Shown here in pieces: positions 49,797-58,326 of a DNA stretch of 64,000 nt. The stretch lies in NCBI GenBank assembly GCA_900551115.1, contig URUY01000017.1, positions 15,054-79,053 on the forward strand, given 5' to 3'. The notes beneath the pieces were generated by a model. It saw only the letters and a program-made list of their open reading frames with translations, did not search any database and was not told where the DNA came from. Each line of letters begins with the position of its first letter. The stretch's first letter is position 1. A program made the position numbers and the translations under genes. This DNA comes from an uncultured Lachnospiraceae bacterium (GTDB lineage: Bacteria; Bacillota; Clostridia; Lachnospirales; Lachnospiraceae).

Positions 49797-50506
49797 CACT
49801 CATACGTCATAAGCAGTACATAATCAGCCACGGCACCCAGTCGGGCATAGTCCTTTCCTTCATATAATAAGCCGGTCTGGGTGCCGGAGGTTTTGGGAGC
49901 GAGGGCGACAGAGACCGGATAGCCAAGGGCGCTGATGCTCTGCTGCATATAGGCTACAAAGTCAACGAAGGCATTCCGGTCGCTTGCACGAATATATTCA
50001 AAATCAATATCCAGACCTTCAAAGCCCCGCTCCGTAATCTGTATCACAATTTCATCCTTCAGACGCCTGCGGGCTTCTATGTTGTTGACAATCTGTGTAA
50101 TAAGGTAGTTGTTGAACATGCCGTCCGCGCCGAAGGGAGTCAGGGTGAGAACAGGAGAAGAGCCGTATTCCTTTGCCTGAGTAATCATAAAAGTGTCGTC
50201 AAGGGCAGGCGGTACCAATGCGCCCTCAGGGGTAAAACCATAAGAAAAAACGTATAGATAAGATAAAGACGGCAGTGTTTCGGTAAGCACCCAGGGCGTG
50301 ATAAAGGGATAGGCATAGCCGCCTGTATAAATGGCGCGTTTGCCGGGTGCTTCGCCCAAATTTACGGACAGTAAAAGAGACTGTCCGACAGCCAGTCTGT
50401 AGGGCCGGGGAATCTGATTGTTGTAGATGATTTCAGAGACGGGGACGCCGTGGGCATTTGCAATGCTGTCTACGCTGTCCCCTTCTTTTACTGTATAAAT
50501 AAGCAT
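49783..50506 (-). pseudogene. 5' half of interrupted LysM-GH18 (SleL/YaaH-like) gene
   Basis: Codes for an N-terminal LysM (about 1-47) and the GH18 barrel start, with catalytic-type LDIDFE (Asp166, Asp168, Glu170) and LLMTYEWGYTY at the break. In the lysogen translation runs into phage DNA and stops at 49775 after two foreign residues, leaving 243 residues without the last barrel strands. The complement is at 5688-6118. Family members are N-acetylglucosaminidases of spore cortex or cell wall. Confidence 0.9.
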
Positions 50507-50601
50507 AAGGCACCATGATAAAAAGTCTTATTCTAGCATATGAAAAAGAAGCGTCTGTTCCCCTCCATTTACAAAAAATCTGTAAAATGATTCTTTAAGC
50601 G

Positions 50602-50630
50602 TTGACAAATTTTTTCTTAGACTTTATAAA
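50602..50630 (+). promoter_or_regulatory. Promoter of VWA-MoxR operon
   Basis: Perfect TTGACA (50602-50607), 17-bp spacer, TATAAA (50625-50630). It shows that the longer in-frame extension of the next gene back to 50602 is not coding. Confidence 0.7.
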
Positions 50631-50676
50631 ATGGGCATGCTATACTGAGAGCATAAAAGGGAAAATGAGGTATTTT

Positions 50677-51975
50677 ATGGCGGGAACGGAGGATGCTACA
50701 ATAGAAAAACTGGCAGAGGAGGTATTGCAGCTTGCAAGGGATACCATTGTAGTGCAGCTGCGTTTTTTGGATGCGGCCATCAGTAAACTGACACTTGTGT
50801 CGAAACCGGGCATCGGAGGTCTTATGACGGATGGCAGCCATATCTATTATGACAGCAGATATCTGTTGTCGGCCTATCGGCGTGAGCCGGCGCTGGCAGT
50901 AAGGATGTATCTGCACATGCTTTTTCACTGCATTTTTTACCATCCCTTCGGCTATGACAGACTTGAGAAGGGGCTGTGGGATTTAGCGGCGGATATTGCG
51001 GTGGAAGAAACCATTCTTTCCATGGAAATTCCGGGGTTCTCGCTGCCCTGGGATGAGGAGGCAAAAAGGCTTCTTGGGCATTTGAAGCTGCAGGTGCCGG
51101 TACTTACGGCAGAGAAGCTTTACCGGTATTTTAGAGTAAACAATCCTTCCTCAGATTTTAAAAAGGAGCTTGTCCGGCTTTTTTTTATGGATCGTCATGA
51201 AAGCTGGCAGATAAAAGAGGCGGTGGCGCTTTCCGATGCAGACTGGAAGAAAATCAGCGAGCGCATAGGAGCGGATTTGCGGTCTTTTTCGGCAGGAAAG
51301 ACAGGTGGGGAGAGCCTTATAAAAAATTTGTCGGAGGCTGTACGTGACTGTTACGACTATGGGAAGCTGCTTCAAAAATTTGTGGTAGCAGGGGAGGATA
51401 TGGCTCCCAGTGAGGATGAATTTGACTATGTTTATTATACCTATGGGCTTTCACGGTATGGGAATATGCCGCTGATAGAGCCGTTAGAATATAAAGAGAG
51501 CAAGAAGGTACGGGAATTTGTGATTGCATTGGATACCTCTGCTTCCTGCAGGGGACCGATAGTCAGAGGCTTTTTAAATAAAACCTATTCCTTGTTAAAG
51601 GGCGGAGAAAATTTCTTTACCAAAATCAATGTACACATAATCCAGTGTGACAATGAGGTGAGAAGCGATACAAAGATTACCTGTGATGAGGATTTTGCGA
51701 CGTTTATAAAAGAAGGCAGACTTACCGGCTTTGGTTCCACAGATTTCAGACCGGTTTTTTCTTATGTGGACGGCCTTATGGAAAACGGGGAATTTGAAAA
51801 TTTAAAGGGACTGATTTATTTTACGGACGGCTTTGGAAGCTATCCGGAAAAAATGCCGCCCTATGATGTGATATTTGCTTTTTTAAATGAAGACGAAGGA
51901 AGGCCCGCCGTACCGGTTTGGGCAATAAAAGCGGTGATAGAGGAAGAAGAATTGGAGAAACAGCATGAATATTAA
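50677..51975 (+). CDS. VWA-domain (DUF2201-like) metallopeptidase-like protein
   Basis: 432 residues from ATG 50677, after GAGG and downstream of the promoter. The N-terminal helical half has a zinc-peptidase-like MLFHCIFYHPFGY (about 88-100). The C-terminal VWA-like domain has the MIDAS-type IALDTSAS (about 285-292) and GFGSTDFRPVF. Overlaps the MoxR ATPase gene by 11 bp. Such pairs remodel or activate protein complexes. Confidence 0.8.
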   Translation: MAGTEDATIEKLAEEVLQLARDTIVVQLRFLDAAISKLTLVSKPGIGGLMTDGSHIYYDSRYLLSAYRREPALAVRMYLHMLFHCIFYHPFGYDRLEKGLWDLAADIAVEETILSMEIPGFSLPWDEEAKRLLGHLKLQVPVLTAEKLYRYFRVNNPSSDFKKELVRLFFMDRHESWQIKEAVALSDADWKKISERIGADLRSFSAGKTGGESLIKNLSEAVRDCYDYGKLLQKFVVAGEDMAPSEDEFDYVYYTYGLSRYGNMPLIEPLEYKESKKVREFVIALDTSASCRGPIVRGFLNKTYSLLKGGENFFTKINVHIIQCDNEVRSDTKITCDEDFATFIKEGRLTGFGSTDFRPVFSYVDGLMENGEFENLKGLIYFTDGFGSYPEKMPPYDVIFAFLNEDEGRPAVPVWAIKAVIEEEELEKQHEY

Positions 51976-53458
51976 GCAGGCAAAAGATTATATTAAGGAT
52001 TCTGTGAGAATGTATCTGAAAAAAGACGAAGACGGCGCATACCGGATACCGGTTATGAGGCAGCGTCCCATTTTTCTGCTGGGAGCGCCCGGTATCGGCA
52101 AAACGGCTATTATGGAACAGATTGCAGAGGAACTGCATATTGCGCTGGTTTCCTATTCCATGACGCATCATACCAGACAATCGGCACTGGGGCTGCCTTT
52201 TATCTGCCACAAGGAATATGACAGCAAAGAGTATGATGTATCGGAATATACCATGAGCGAAATTATTTCTTCCATGTACGATACCATGGCGGAAAGCGGT
52301 ATAAAAGAAGGCATTCTTTTTTTAGATGAAATCAATTGCGTATCGGAAACACTGTCTCCCTCTATGCTGCAGTTTTTGCAGTATAAGGTATTCGGCAGGC
52401 ATGCGGTGCCTGAGGGCTGGGTCATTGTAACCGCGGGCAATCCACCGGAATACAACAAATCCGTCAGAGATTTTGATGTGGTGACCTATGACCGTCTGCG
52501 TGTTTTAGAAGTAGAGGCAGATTACGGTGCATGGAAGCTTTATGCAAGGGAAAAGGGGCTTCATGCTGCCATTTTAAATTTCCTGGAGCTGAAAAAGGAT
52601 TACTTCTATTACATGGAGACAACGGTAAAGGGAAAACTGTATGTGACGGCAAGAGGCTGGGAGGATTTGTCGGAAATCATAAAGCTTTATGAGGAGGAGA
52701 ACATTGCAGTAGACGAGACGCTGGTAGGCCAATATTTGCGCAGTGACCGTATTGTCAAAGAATTTACAGCCTATTATGATCTTTACAACAAATATAAAAA
52801 AGACTATCGCGTAGAAGAGATACTGGCAGGGCAGATTCCGGAGCATGCGGTGGAAAGAGCGCAAAAAGCGGCCTTTGATGAACGGCTTTCCCTGCTTTCC
52901 CTGCTGCTTGATACGGTGATGAGTGAAATCAGGGAAAACATGGAGCAGGGGGCATATTTAAGCGAACTGACAGCACCCTTAAAGGCATTGCAGGACAAGT
53001 CTGCGGAAGATATTTCGGCGCTTTTAAATAAATATATACAGACAAAGGAAAAACAGCTTTACAGTCAGGAAAAGGCAGGAGCGCTTTCGTCAGAGGATAA
53101 AAGGAAACACAGACGGATTCTGCGGTTCTATGACAGCGTGCAGAAGGAGCTTGTAAGACAGGCAGATAAAGAGGGCTTTTTGGTGATAAAGGCTCTGTAT
53201 GGAGAACGCGTAGCTGATATGAAAAAGAAAACTGTCAGGATACAGGAAAGACTTCATGCTCTGTTTGTATTTGCCGAAGAAGCCTTTGGAGAAGGCAATG
53301 AGCTTTTGATTTTAGTGACAGAGCTGACTGTTAATACGAAAAGTGCGGAATTCATTGCCAGATTCGGTTGTCCCGATTATCAGAAAAATAATGAGCGGAT
53401 GATGCTGTCCGGCAGACAGGAGGAAATGCGGCAGCGGATAGAGAAGCTGGAGCTGTAA
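51965..53458 (+). CDS. MoxR-family AAA+ ATPase
   Basis: 497 residues. Walker A GAPGIGKTAI (about 39-48), Walker B GILFLDEINCV (about 116-126), sensor 1 VTAGNPPEYN. The C-terminal half is a helical region with coiled coil. Companion of the upstream VWA protein, forming a MoxR-VWA chaperone-type module. Confidence 0.9.
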   Translation: MNIKQAKDYIKDSVRMYLKKDEDGAYRIPVMRQRPIFLLGAPGIGKTAIMEQIAEELHIALVSYSMTHHTRQSALGLPFICHKEYDSKEYDVSEYTMSEIISSMYDTMAESGIKEGILFLDEINCVSETLSPSMLQFLQYKVFGRHAVPEGWVIVTAGNPPEYNKSVRDFDVVTYDRLRVLEVEADYGAWKLYAREKGLHAAILNFLELKKDYFYYMETTVKGKLYVTARGWEDLSEIIKLYEEENIAVDETLVGQYLRSDRIVKEFTAYYDLYNKYKKDYRVEEILAGQIPEHAVERAQKAAFDERLSLLSLLLDTVMSEIRENMEQGAYLSELTAPLKALQDKSAEDISALLNKYIQTKEKQLYSQEKAGALSSEDKRKHRRILRFYDSVQKELVRQADKEGFLVIKALYGERVADMKKKTVRIQERLHALFVFAEEAFGEGNELLILVTELTVNTKSAEFIARFGCPDYQKNNERMMLSGRQEEMRQRIEKLEL

Positions 53459-53544
53459 GGACTGGGCGCAGAGCAACAGGATAAGAAATGAAGAGAAAAC
53501 AAAAAGCACAGTGAAGAAAAATGCAGTGAGGATATGAGTGCAAA

Positions 53545-54549
53545 ATGATGCAGGAAAAGGAAATAAAAGAAGGGGAAGTGATTTGGCTTTATATAAAAGG
53601 TAATAACGGGATTATCATATCCGGATGCCGAAGTCAGGCTTCCCATATAGAGATACCGGAGAGCTTAGAGGGGCTTACAGTGACAGAAATCGGAAAGAAG
53701 GCCTTTCTTGGCAACAAAAATCTGACAGAGGTGTGGCTGCCGGATTCGGTCAGAGAAATAGGAGACTGGGCTTTTGCCCATTGCAGCAATCTGAAAACGA
53801 TTGTTCTGCCGGGAAGGGATATCCGTATGGGCAAGGGGGTTTTTAAAGATTGCCGGGCGCTTACTTACGCTAAGGTGCAGACCGGGAGCGCGAAGACGGG
53901 GCAAAAGACAGAGGGCGGTATGCGGCAGGCAGAGGAGGACGCATGTCAGACCGGCAGCGCATGCTCTGCAGCGGGAACAGACAAAGCCGGCAGAATGGAG
54001 CCGCATACTCAGATTTCCCGGCTTTTGGCGGCAACGCCTATTATGCTGGATGCGGAATATCTGTTTTTGCCCGGGGAGGCAGGCAGCAGGGAATGGCTGG
54101 AAAAATGGGACAGCAGGCTGCTTGCGCTGCTTCGTAAGGACGATGAATCCGGCTTTACAAAGCTGGTGCTTTGCGGAGAAGAGGATTTGCTGGCAAATCT
54201 TCCGGATTTTGTGGCAGAAAAGCGCAGAAGCAAAGCAGAGCTGTGCTTTTTGCGTCTGTTAAATCCCATGGGGCTTGCAAAAGATAACGAAGAAGAATTG
54301 AGAAGTTACCTGCAAACGCATGCCAAAGGCTGTGAATCGGAGGCAGCCTGGGAGACGGTATTAAGATTCCACGGGGAGGAGCGCCCATACTATGAGCTGC
54401 TTATGGATACAGGATGTGTGACGGCAGACAATCTGTCCGCCATGCTTTTTGATATGCAGGAGAGCCATGCGGAAATGAAAGCGCTGCTGATACGTTATAA
54501 GGAAAAGCTTACAGAGAGCGATTTTTTCGATTCCCTGTCATTGGATTAG
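53545..54549 (+). CDS. BspA-type leucine-rich-repeat protein in MoxR-VWA operon
   Basis: 334 residues. The N-terminal third has LRR_5 repeats (VTEIGKKAFLGNKNLTEVWLPDSV; EIGDWAFAHCSNLKTIVLPG). A Gly/Ala/Thr-rich linker (about 110-150) and a helical C-terminal region follow. No signal peptide, so it is probably cytoplasmic. Being last in the MoxR-VWA operon, it may provide substrate recognition. Confidence 0.7.
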   Translation: MMQEKEIKEGEVIWLYIKGNNGIIISGCRSQASHIEIPESLEGLTVTEIGKKAFLGNKNLTEVWLPDSVREIGDWAFAHCSNLKTIVLPGRDIRMGKGVFKDCRALTYAKVQTGSAKTGQKTEGGMRQAEEDACQTGSACSAAGTDKAGRMEPHTQISRLLAATPIMLDAEYLFLPGEAGSREWLEKWDSRLLALLRKDDESGFTKLVLCGEEDLLANLPDFVAEKRRSKAELCFLRLLNPMGLAKDNEEELRSYLQTHAKGCESEAAWETVLRFHGEERPYYELLMDTGCVTADNLSAMLFDMQESHAEMKALLIRYKEKLTESDFFDSLSLD

Positions 54550-54627
54550 AAGGAAAAGAAAATAAGGGGAAGCGCCGGAAGATAAAAGAAGGTGGCAGAA
54601 CAAGCAGAAAAAAGGAGGAACGGACAA

Positions 54628-55497
54628 ATGATAATAGGAGCTTTGGAGGCGGGCGGTACGAAAATGGTGTGCGCTGTGGGCAGTGAGGACGGAGAGATTT
54701 TCAAACGGGAGGTTTTTCCTACAGCCACGCCAAAAGAAACCATGCCGGCCATGATAGATTTTTTTAAAAAGGAAAAAATTGCGGCATTAGGTATCGGTTG
54801 TTTTGGCCCTGTTAATCCCAAGAAGGGAACGCCCAAGTACGGATATATCACTTCTACGCCAAAGCTGGCATGGCAGGATTATGATATTGTCGGTAATTTA
54901 AAAAAGGAGCTTCACTGTCCCATAGGCTTTGATACGGATGTCAATGCAGCAGCTTTGGGAGAGGCCTTTTACGGTAGCACGAAAGGATTGCAAAACAGTA
55001 TTTATATTACCGTTGGCACAGGCATCGGTGTAGGAGTCTATTCGGAAGGACATCTGATGCACGGCATGATGCATCCGGAAGCCGGACATATTCTGCTTCA
55101 CAGACATCCGGCAGATACCTATGAAGGCGGATGTCCTTTCCACAAGGACTGTCTGGAGGGGCTGGCAGCAGGTCCTGCATTGGAAAAACGCTGGGGCAGC
55201 AAGGGAGATACCCTGACAGACAGGGAAGAGGTCTGGGAAATGGAAAGCTATTATATTGCACAGGCATGTGTGAATTACTGCATGATACTTTCACCGGAGC
55301 GGATTGTTTTAGGCGGCGGAGTTATGAAACAGCCGGCCCTGCTGCCTCTTGTCAGGGAAAAATTCACTGCGCTTATGGCCGGCTATATCAGGACAAAAGA
55401 GGTAGCAGATGTGGAGCATTATATCGTACCGGCAAGCTTAAATGACAATCAGGCAGTTTTAGGCTGCATCCGCTTGGCGCTGTTGGAGCTGCAATAA
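54628..55497 (+). CDS. ROK-family fructokinase-like sugar kinase
   Basis: 289 residues from ATG 54628 (AAGGAGG upstream). ROK features: EAGGTKMVCA (ATP-binding), TVGTGIGVG, and the zinc-binding PEAGHILLHRH...GGCPFHKDCLEG. The zinc site and sequence type match bacterial fructokinases. It phosphorylates sugar with ATP in the cytoplasm. Confidence 0.9.
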   Translation: MIIGALEAGGTKMVCAVGSEDGEIFKREVFPTATPKETMPAMIDFFKKEKIAALGIGCFGPVNPKKGTPKYGYITSTPKLAWQDYDIVGNLKKELHCPIGFDTDVNAAALGEAFYGSTKGLQNSIYITVGTGIGVGVYSEGHLMHGMMHPEAGHILLHRHPADTYEGGCPFHKDCLEGLAAGPALEKRWGSKGDTLTDREEVWEMESYYIAQACVNYCMILSPERIVLGGGVMKQPALLPLVREKFTALMAGYIRTKEVADVEHYIVPASLNDNQAVLGCIRLALLELQ

Positions 55498-55532
55498 GCT
55501 GTCTGTTTCAGAAATAAGCTGTCTGTTTCAGA
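55493..55532. repeat. 20-bp perfect tandem duplication at stop codon
   Basis: AATAAGCTGTCTGTTTCAGA occurs twice in tandem (55493-55512 and 55513-55532); the kinase stop codon lies in the first copy. Confidence 0.9.
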
Positions 55533-55598
55533 AAAGCTGACCGGTTCGGATAAACAGAAAGCTGCGGTGCAGAAGACCTAAGGCATGGCAGGGGGCTC

Positions 55599-56831
55599 TT
55601 ATATATCTGTCGAAGAGTTTTCATACATCAGACTGATGTCCTTTTTTTGCCTGCCAATGGTGAGAAGGCAGCACAGAAGAGAAAATCCGGCGCAGAGCGT
55701 GATGCAGAGACGGTAATCTAACAGCTCGCCTAAAGCACCGATTATCAGGCTGAATATACAGCAGGAAAAGGAAATTGTCATGGAGCAAAAGGCATTCAGC
55801 TTGGCACGCAGCCGGTCAGGAATGTAACGCTGTACGGCGGCTTCGCGAAGCGCGGCGCTGTTCATTCCTAAGAAACCGCAGATGCTGCGGCTTATAAGCA
55901 TAAGCGGATAGGGCAGCCATAACAGGAGCATATCAAGGGCTTCGTAAGTCAGGTATATAAAATAGGCGAAGGAATACTTTTTCTTCGGCGGAATTTTAAG
56001 GTTGTAATGTAACAGTCCGCCGAGAGAGCGTCCGGCAAATTCCGCCACGGAAAAGAGGGAATACATGGCAGCGGAGAAACCCGGTGCGGTACGGAAAAAA
56101 GCAACTAAAACAGGAGAATAGCCGCCGCCTACACCATTTGTAACAGCCATATAAGTATAAATACTGCGAAGGCCCTTTTCTTTTTTTAGATAGGAAAGGG
56201 CTTCTTTGGTGTCCTGATACCAGATGTGAAAAGAAAAGCGGCGGTCCGTAAGACGCGCTTCCTTAACACGGATGCAGCTTTCCAAAAGGGCAGCCAACAA
56301 AGACAGGATGCCTTGGAGCAAAAGGATGAAAGCGGTGCCCACAGTATCAAATAAAAAAGCTGCCGCAGGCATCATCAGTACCTGCATGACGGGATAAACC
56401 ATACCGGATACGGTATATCCCTTCTGCTCTAAGCCATCGGGAATAAGCGCCGGATAGATGCTGTTATAGGCAAGAGAATCGAATGCGCCCAGACTGGCTA
56501 ATAAAAGAGAAAAGAAAAGGTAGCCAATGTAGGAAAAATCAAAATGCAGAAGATAAAGCCCTGCCAAAGCATAGAGAAGGCCGTTTATGGCGTCCCCTGC
56601 CACTAAAAAGGGCTTTCGGGGGAAACGGTCCATTAAAGGCGCAGCAATCAGGGGAATCAGAAAATTAGGTATCAGCTGTACGGCTAAAAGCAGTGCTGCC
56701 GCAAAAGTGGAGCCTGTTTCGTCAAAAACAAGAAAGGAAAGGGCAAAGGTGGAAGCAATTCCTCCGGCAGCACCCAGTACGGTTGCAAAGGTCAGCAGGG
56801 TAAAGTTTTTTGTCCAAAGCGTTTTTTTCAT
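55599..56831 (-). CDS. MFS transporter
   Basis: 410 residues with about 12 hydrophobic helices and the loop motif APLMDRFPRKPFLVAGD (about 64-80) of the major facilitator superfamily. Export of a drug or metabolite is likely; substrate unknown. Convergent with the ROK kinase. Confidence 0.85.
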   Translation of the reverse strand: MKKTLWTKNFTLLTFATVLGAAGGIASTFALSFLVFDETGSTFAAALLLAVQLIPNFLIPLIAAPLMDRFPRKPFLVAGDAINGLLYALAGLYLLHFDFSYIGYLFFSLLLASLGAFDSLAYNSIYPALIPDGLEQKGYTVSGMVYPVMQVLMMPAAAFLFDTVGTAFILLLQGILSLLAALLESCIRVKEARLTDRRFSFHIWYQDTKEALSYLKKEKGLRSIYTYMAVTNGVGGGYSPVLVAFFRTAPGFSAAMYSLFSVAEFAGRSLGGLLHYNLKIPPKKKYSFAYFIYLTYEALDMLLLWLPYPLMLISRSICGFLGMNSAALREAAVQRYIPDRLRAKLNAFCSMTISFSCCIFSLIIGALGELLDYRLCITLCAGFSLLCCLLTIGRQKKDISLMYENSSTDI

Positions 56832-56976
56832 AATCAGTAATCATCCTTTTTAGTAGGGGGCAGCAGTAAAGCCGCTGCCTGCAATGAGGTTACTATTATT
56901 ATAAAAAAATATTGAACAAAAGAAAATACGGATGTTTTGGGAAAATCTGATGCCAAAACACCCGCTTATGCATTGC

Positions 56977-58137
56977 TTAGTATTCTTGAGCAGGAAAATT
57001 CTTTAAAAGCTCGTAGGCCTGCTTATATTGTCTGTTTTCTTTATACCATTCCTCCAGCCAGGGCAGATGAAAGATGGCGTACCCCTTTGGCAGTTCTTTT
57101 TTCGTTTCCATAAAGCAGGAAAGCAGGAGACTGCCGTATTCTTCGCTGTGCAGGTAATCCTCATGCAGAAGCCGGTAACTGACAAGGGCGCACATCTTCA
57201 TGGATAAGGCACGGTCCGGTATATCGCCGGGCGTATGCTCGGCTTCTTTAAGGGCTGCAAGGGCTTCCTCTTTTTTCCCAAGCGCTTCGCAGCAGACGGC
57301 GAGCTTGTGCAGACACATGACAGTTTTTTTGTCAAGGCTGTTAAAATAAGAATATCCCTCTTTGTAGCGTCCAAGCTGAACTGCCGTAGAAGCGATGTTG
57401 TATTCAATATCAAAAAGAGTATTTTCTTCTCCGAGTGCTTTGGCAAGCCTTTTTGCAGCTTGGTAATGTGTCAACATTTGGTCGTAATTGTTTGAATCGC
57501 TGTAGCAGTTGCCGATAAGCAGGCGGCACAAAAGCATTATATGGACAAGACAGTCTTTGGCGGCAAGATGAAAGCTATGCGTCAAAAGCTCCACAGCCCG
57601 GGCATAATTGCCGCAGACATATTCGTGGCATCCGGCTTTTTCATAGGTGAAGGCACAGGGCAGCAGTAAAAGCGCCCTGCCCGGCTCTTCTTTCCATAAA
57701 AGCCACAGGCTCATCTGCCGGGAATCAAAGACCTCCGTAAAAGCGGCAAGCTCTTTATGCTCAACCTGCTCTGTAAACTGCTCCAAAAGCAGGAAGTCTA
57801 ACATAAAGGGACCGTCAAGACAGATGTCCTTGTGGGCATAAAATTCTTCCATAACAGAATTTATATTTTTCTCTTCCATGGAAAAAACAGCGTCATACAG
57901 GGCATTTGCCAGACCTTCTGCATACAGGGCATCCGGACCGTCATGCCAGACGGTATCCAGACGGGCAAATAAAAGCTTTAAGATTTCATCGCTTGCCAAA
58001 GCCTTTCCCTGTTCTATTTTGGAAAGATAGGAAACGGTGCAGATACCCTTGGCAAGTCCCTCCTGACTCCATTCACGTTCTAATCGTTTTTTCTTTAAAA
58101 GCATTCCCGGAAAATGTGAATTCATATAGTTCTCCAT
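56977..58137 (-). CDS. XRE-TPR transcriptional regulator (RRNPP-like)
   Basis: 386 residues. N-terminal helix-turn-helix (LKKKRLEREWSQEGLAKGICTVSYLSKIEQGK, about 14-45) followed by helical TPR-like repeats (YEKAGCHEYVCGNYARAVELL; LGRYKEGYSYFNSL; LGKKEEALAALKEAE). This layout is that of peptide-sensing regulators of the Rgg/PlcR type. It is divergent from nothing close and precedes the MFS gene on the same strand. A peptide signal is not identified nearby. Confidence 0.8.
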   Translation of the reverse strand: MENYMNSHFPGMLLKKKRLEREWSQEGLAKGICTVSYLSKIEQGKALASDEILKLLFARLDTVWHDGPDALYAEGLANALYDAVFSMEEKNINSVMEEFYAHKDICLDGPFMLDFLLLEQFTEQVEHKELAAFTEVFDSRQMSLWLLWKEEPGRALLLLPCAFTYEKAGCHEYVCGNYARAVELLTHSFHLAAKDCLVHIMLLCRLLIGNCYSDSNNYDQMLTHYQAAKRLAKALGEENTLFDIEYNIASTAVQLGRYKEGYSYFNSLDKKTVMCLHKLAVCCEALGKKEEALAALKEAEHTPGDIPDRALSMKMCALVSYRLLHEDYLHSEEYGSLLLSCFMETKKELPKGYAIFHLPWLEEWYKENRQYKQAYELLKNFPAQEY

Positions 58138-58326
58138 AGTGTTTTATAAGCAATGGCATTTCATAAGAAATGGTATTTGACAGGTGTCTGTAACGGTAAA
58201 GGTTTTGGTACGAGACCATTGTAAACGGGTTTTAGGTGAAATGGCAAGATGGACTTTAAAGTTTCCGTTTCAGGTCTTTTAAGTTTCTGCCTTGAAGCCG
58301 TACACAAACGGTTCCGTATCCGTAGC

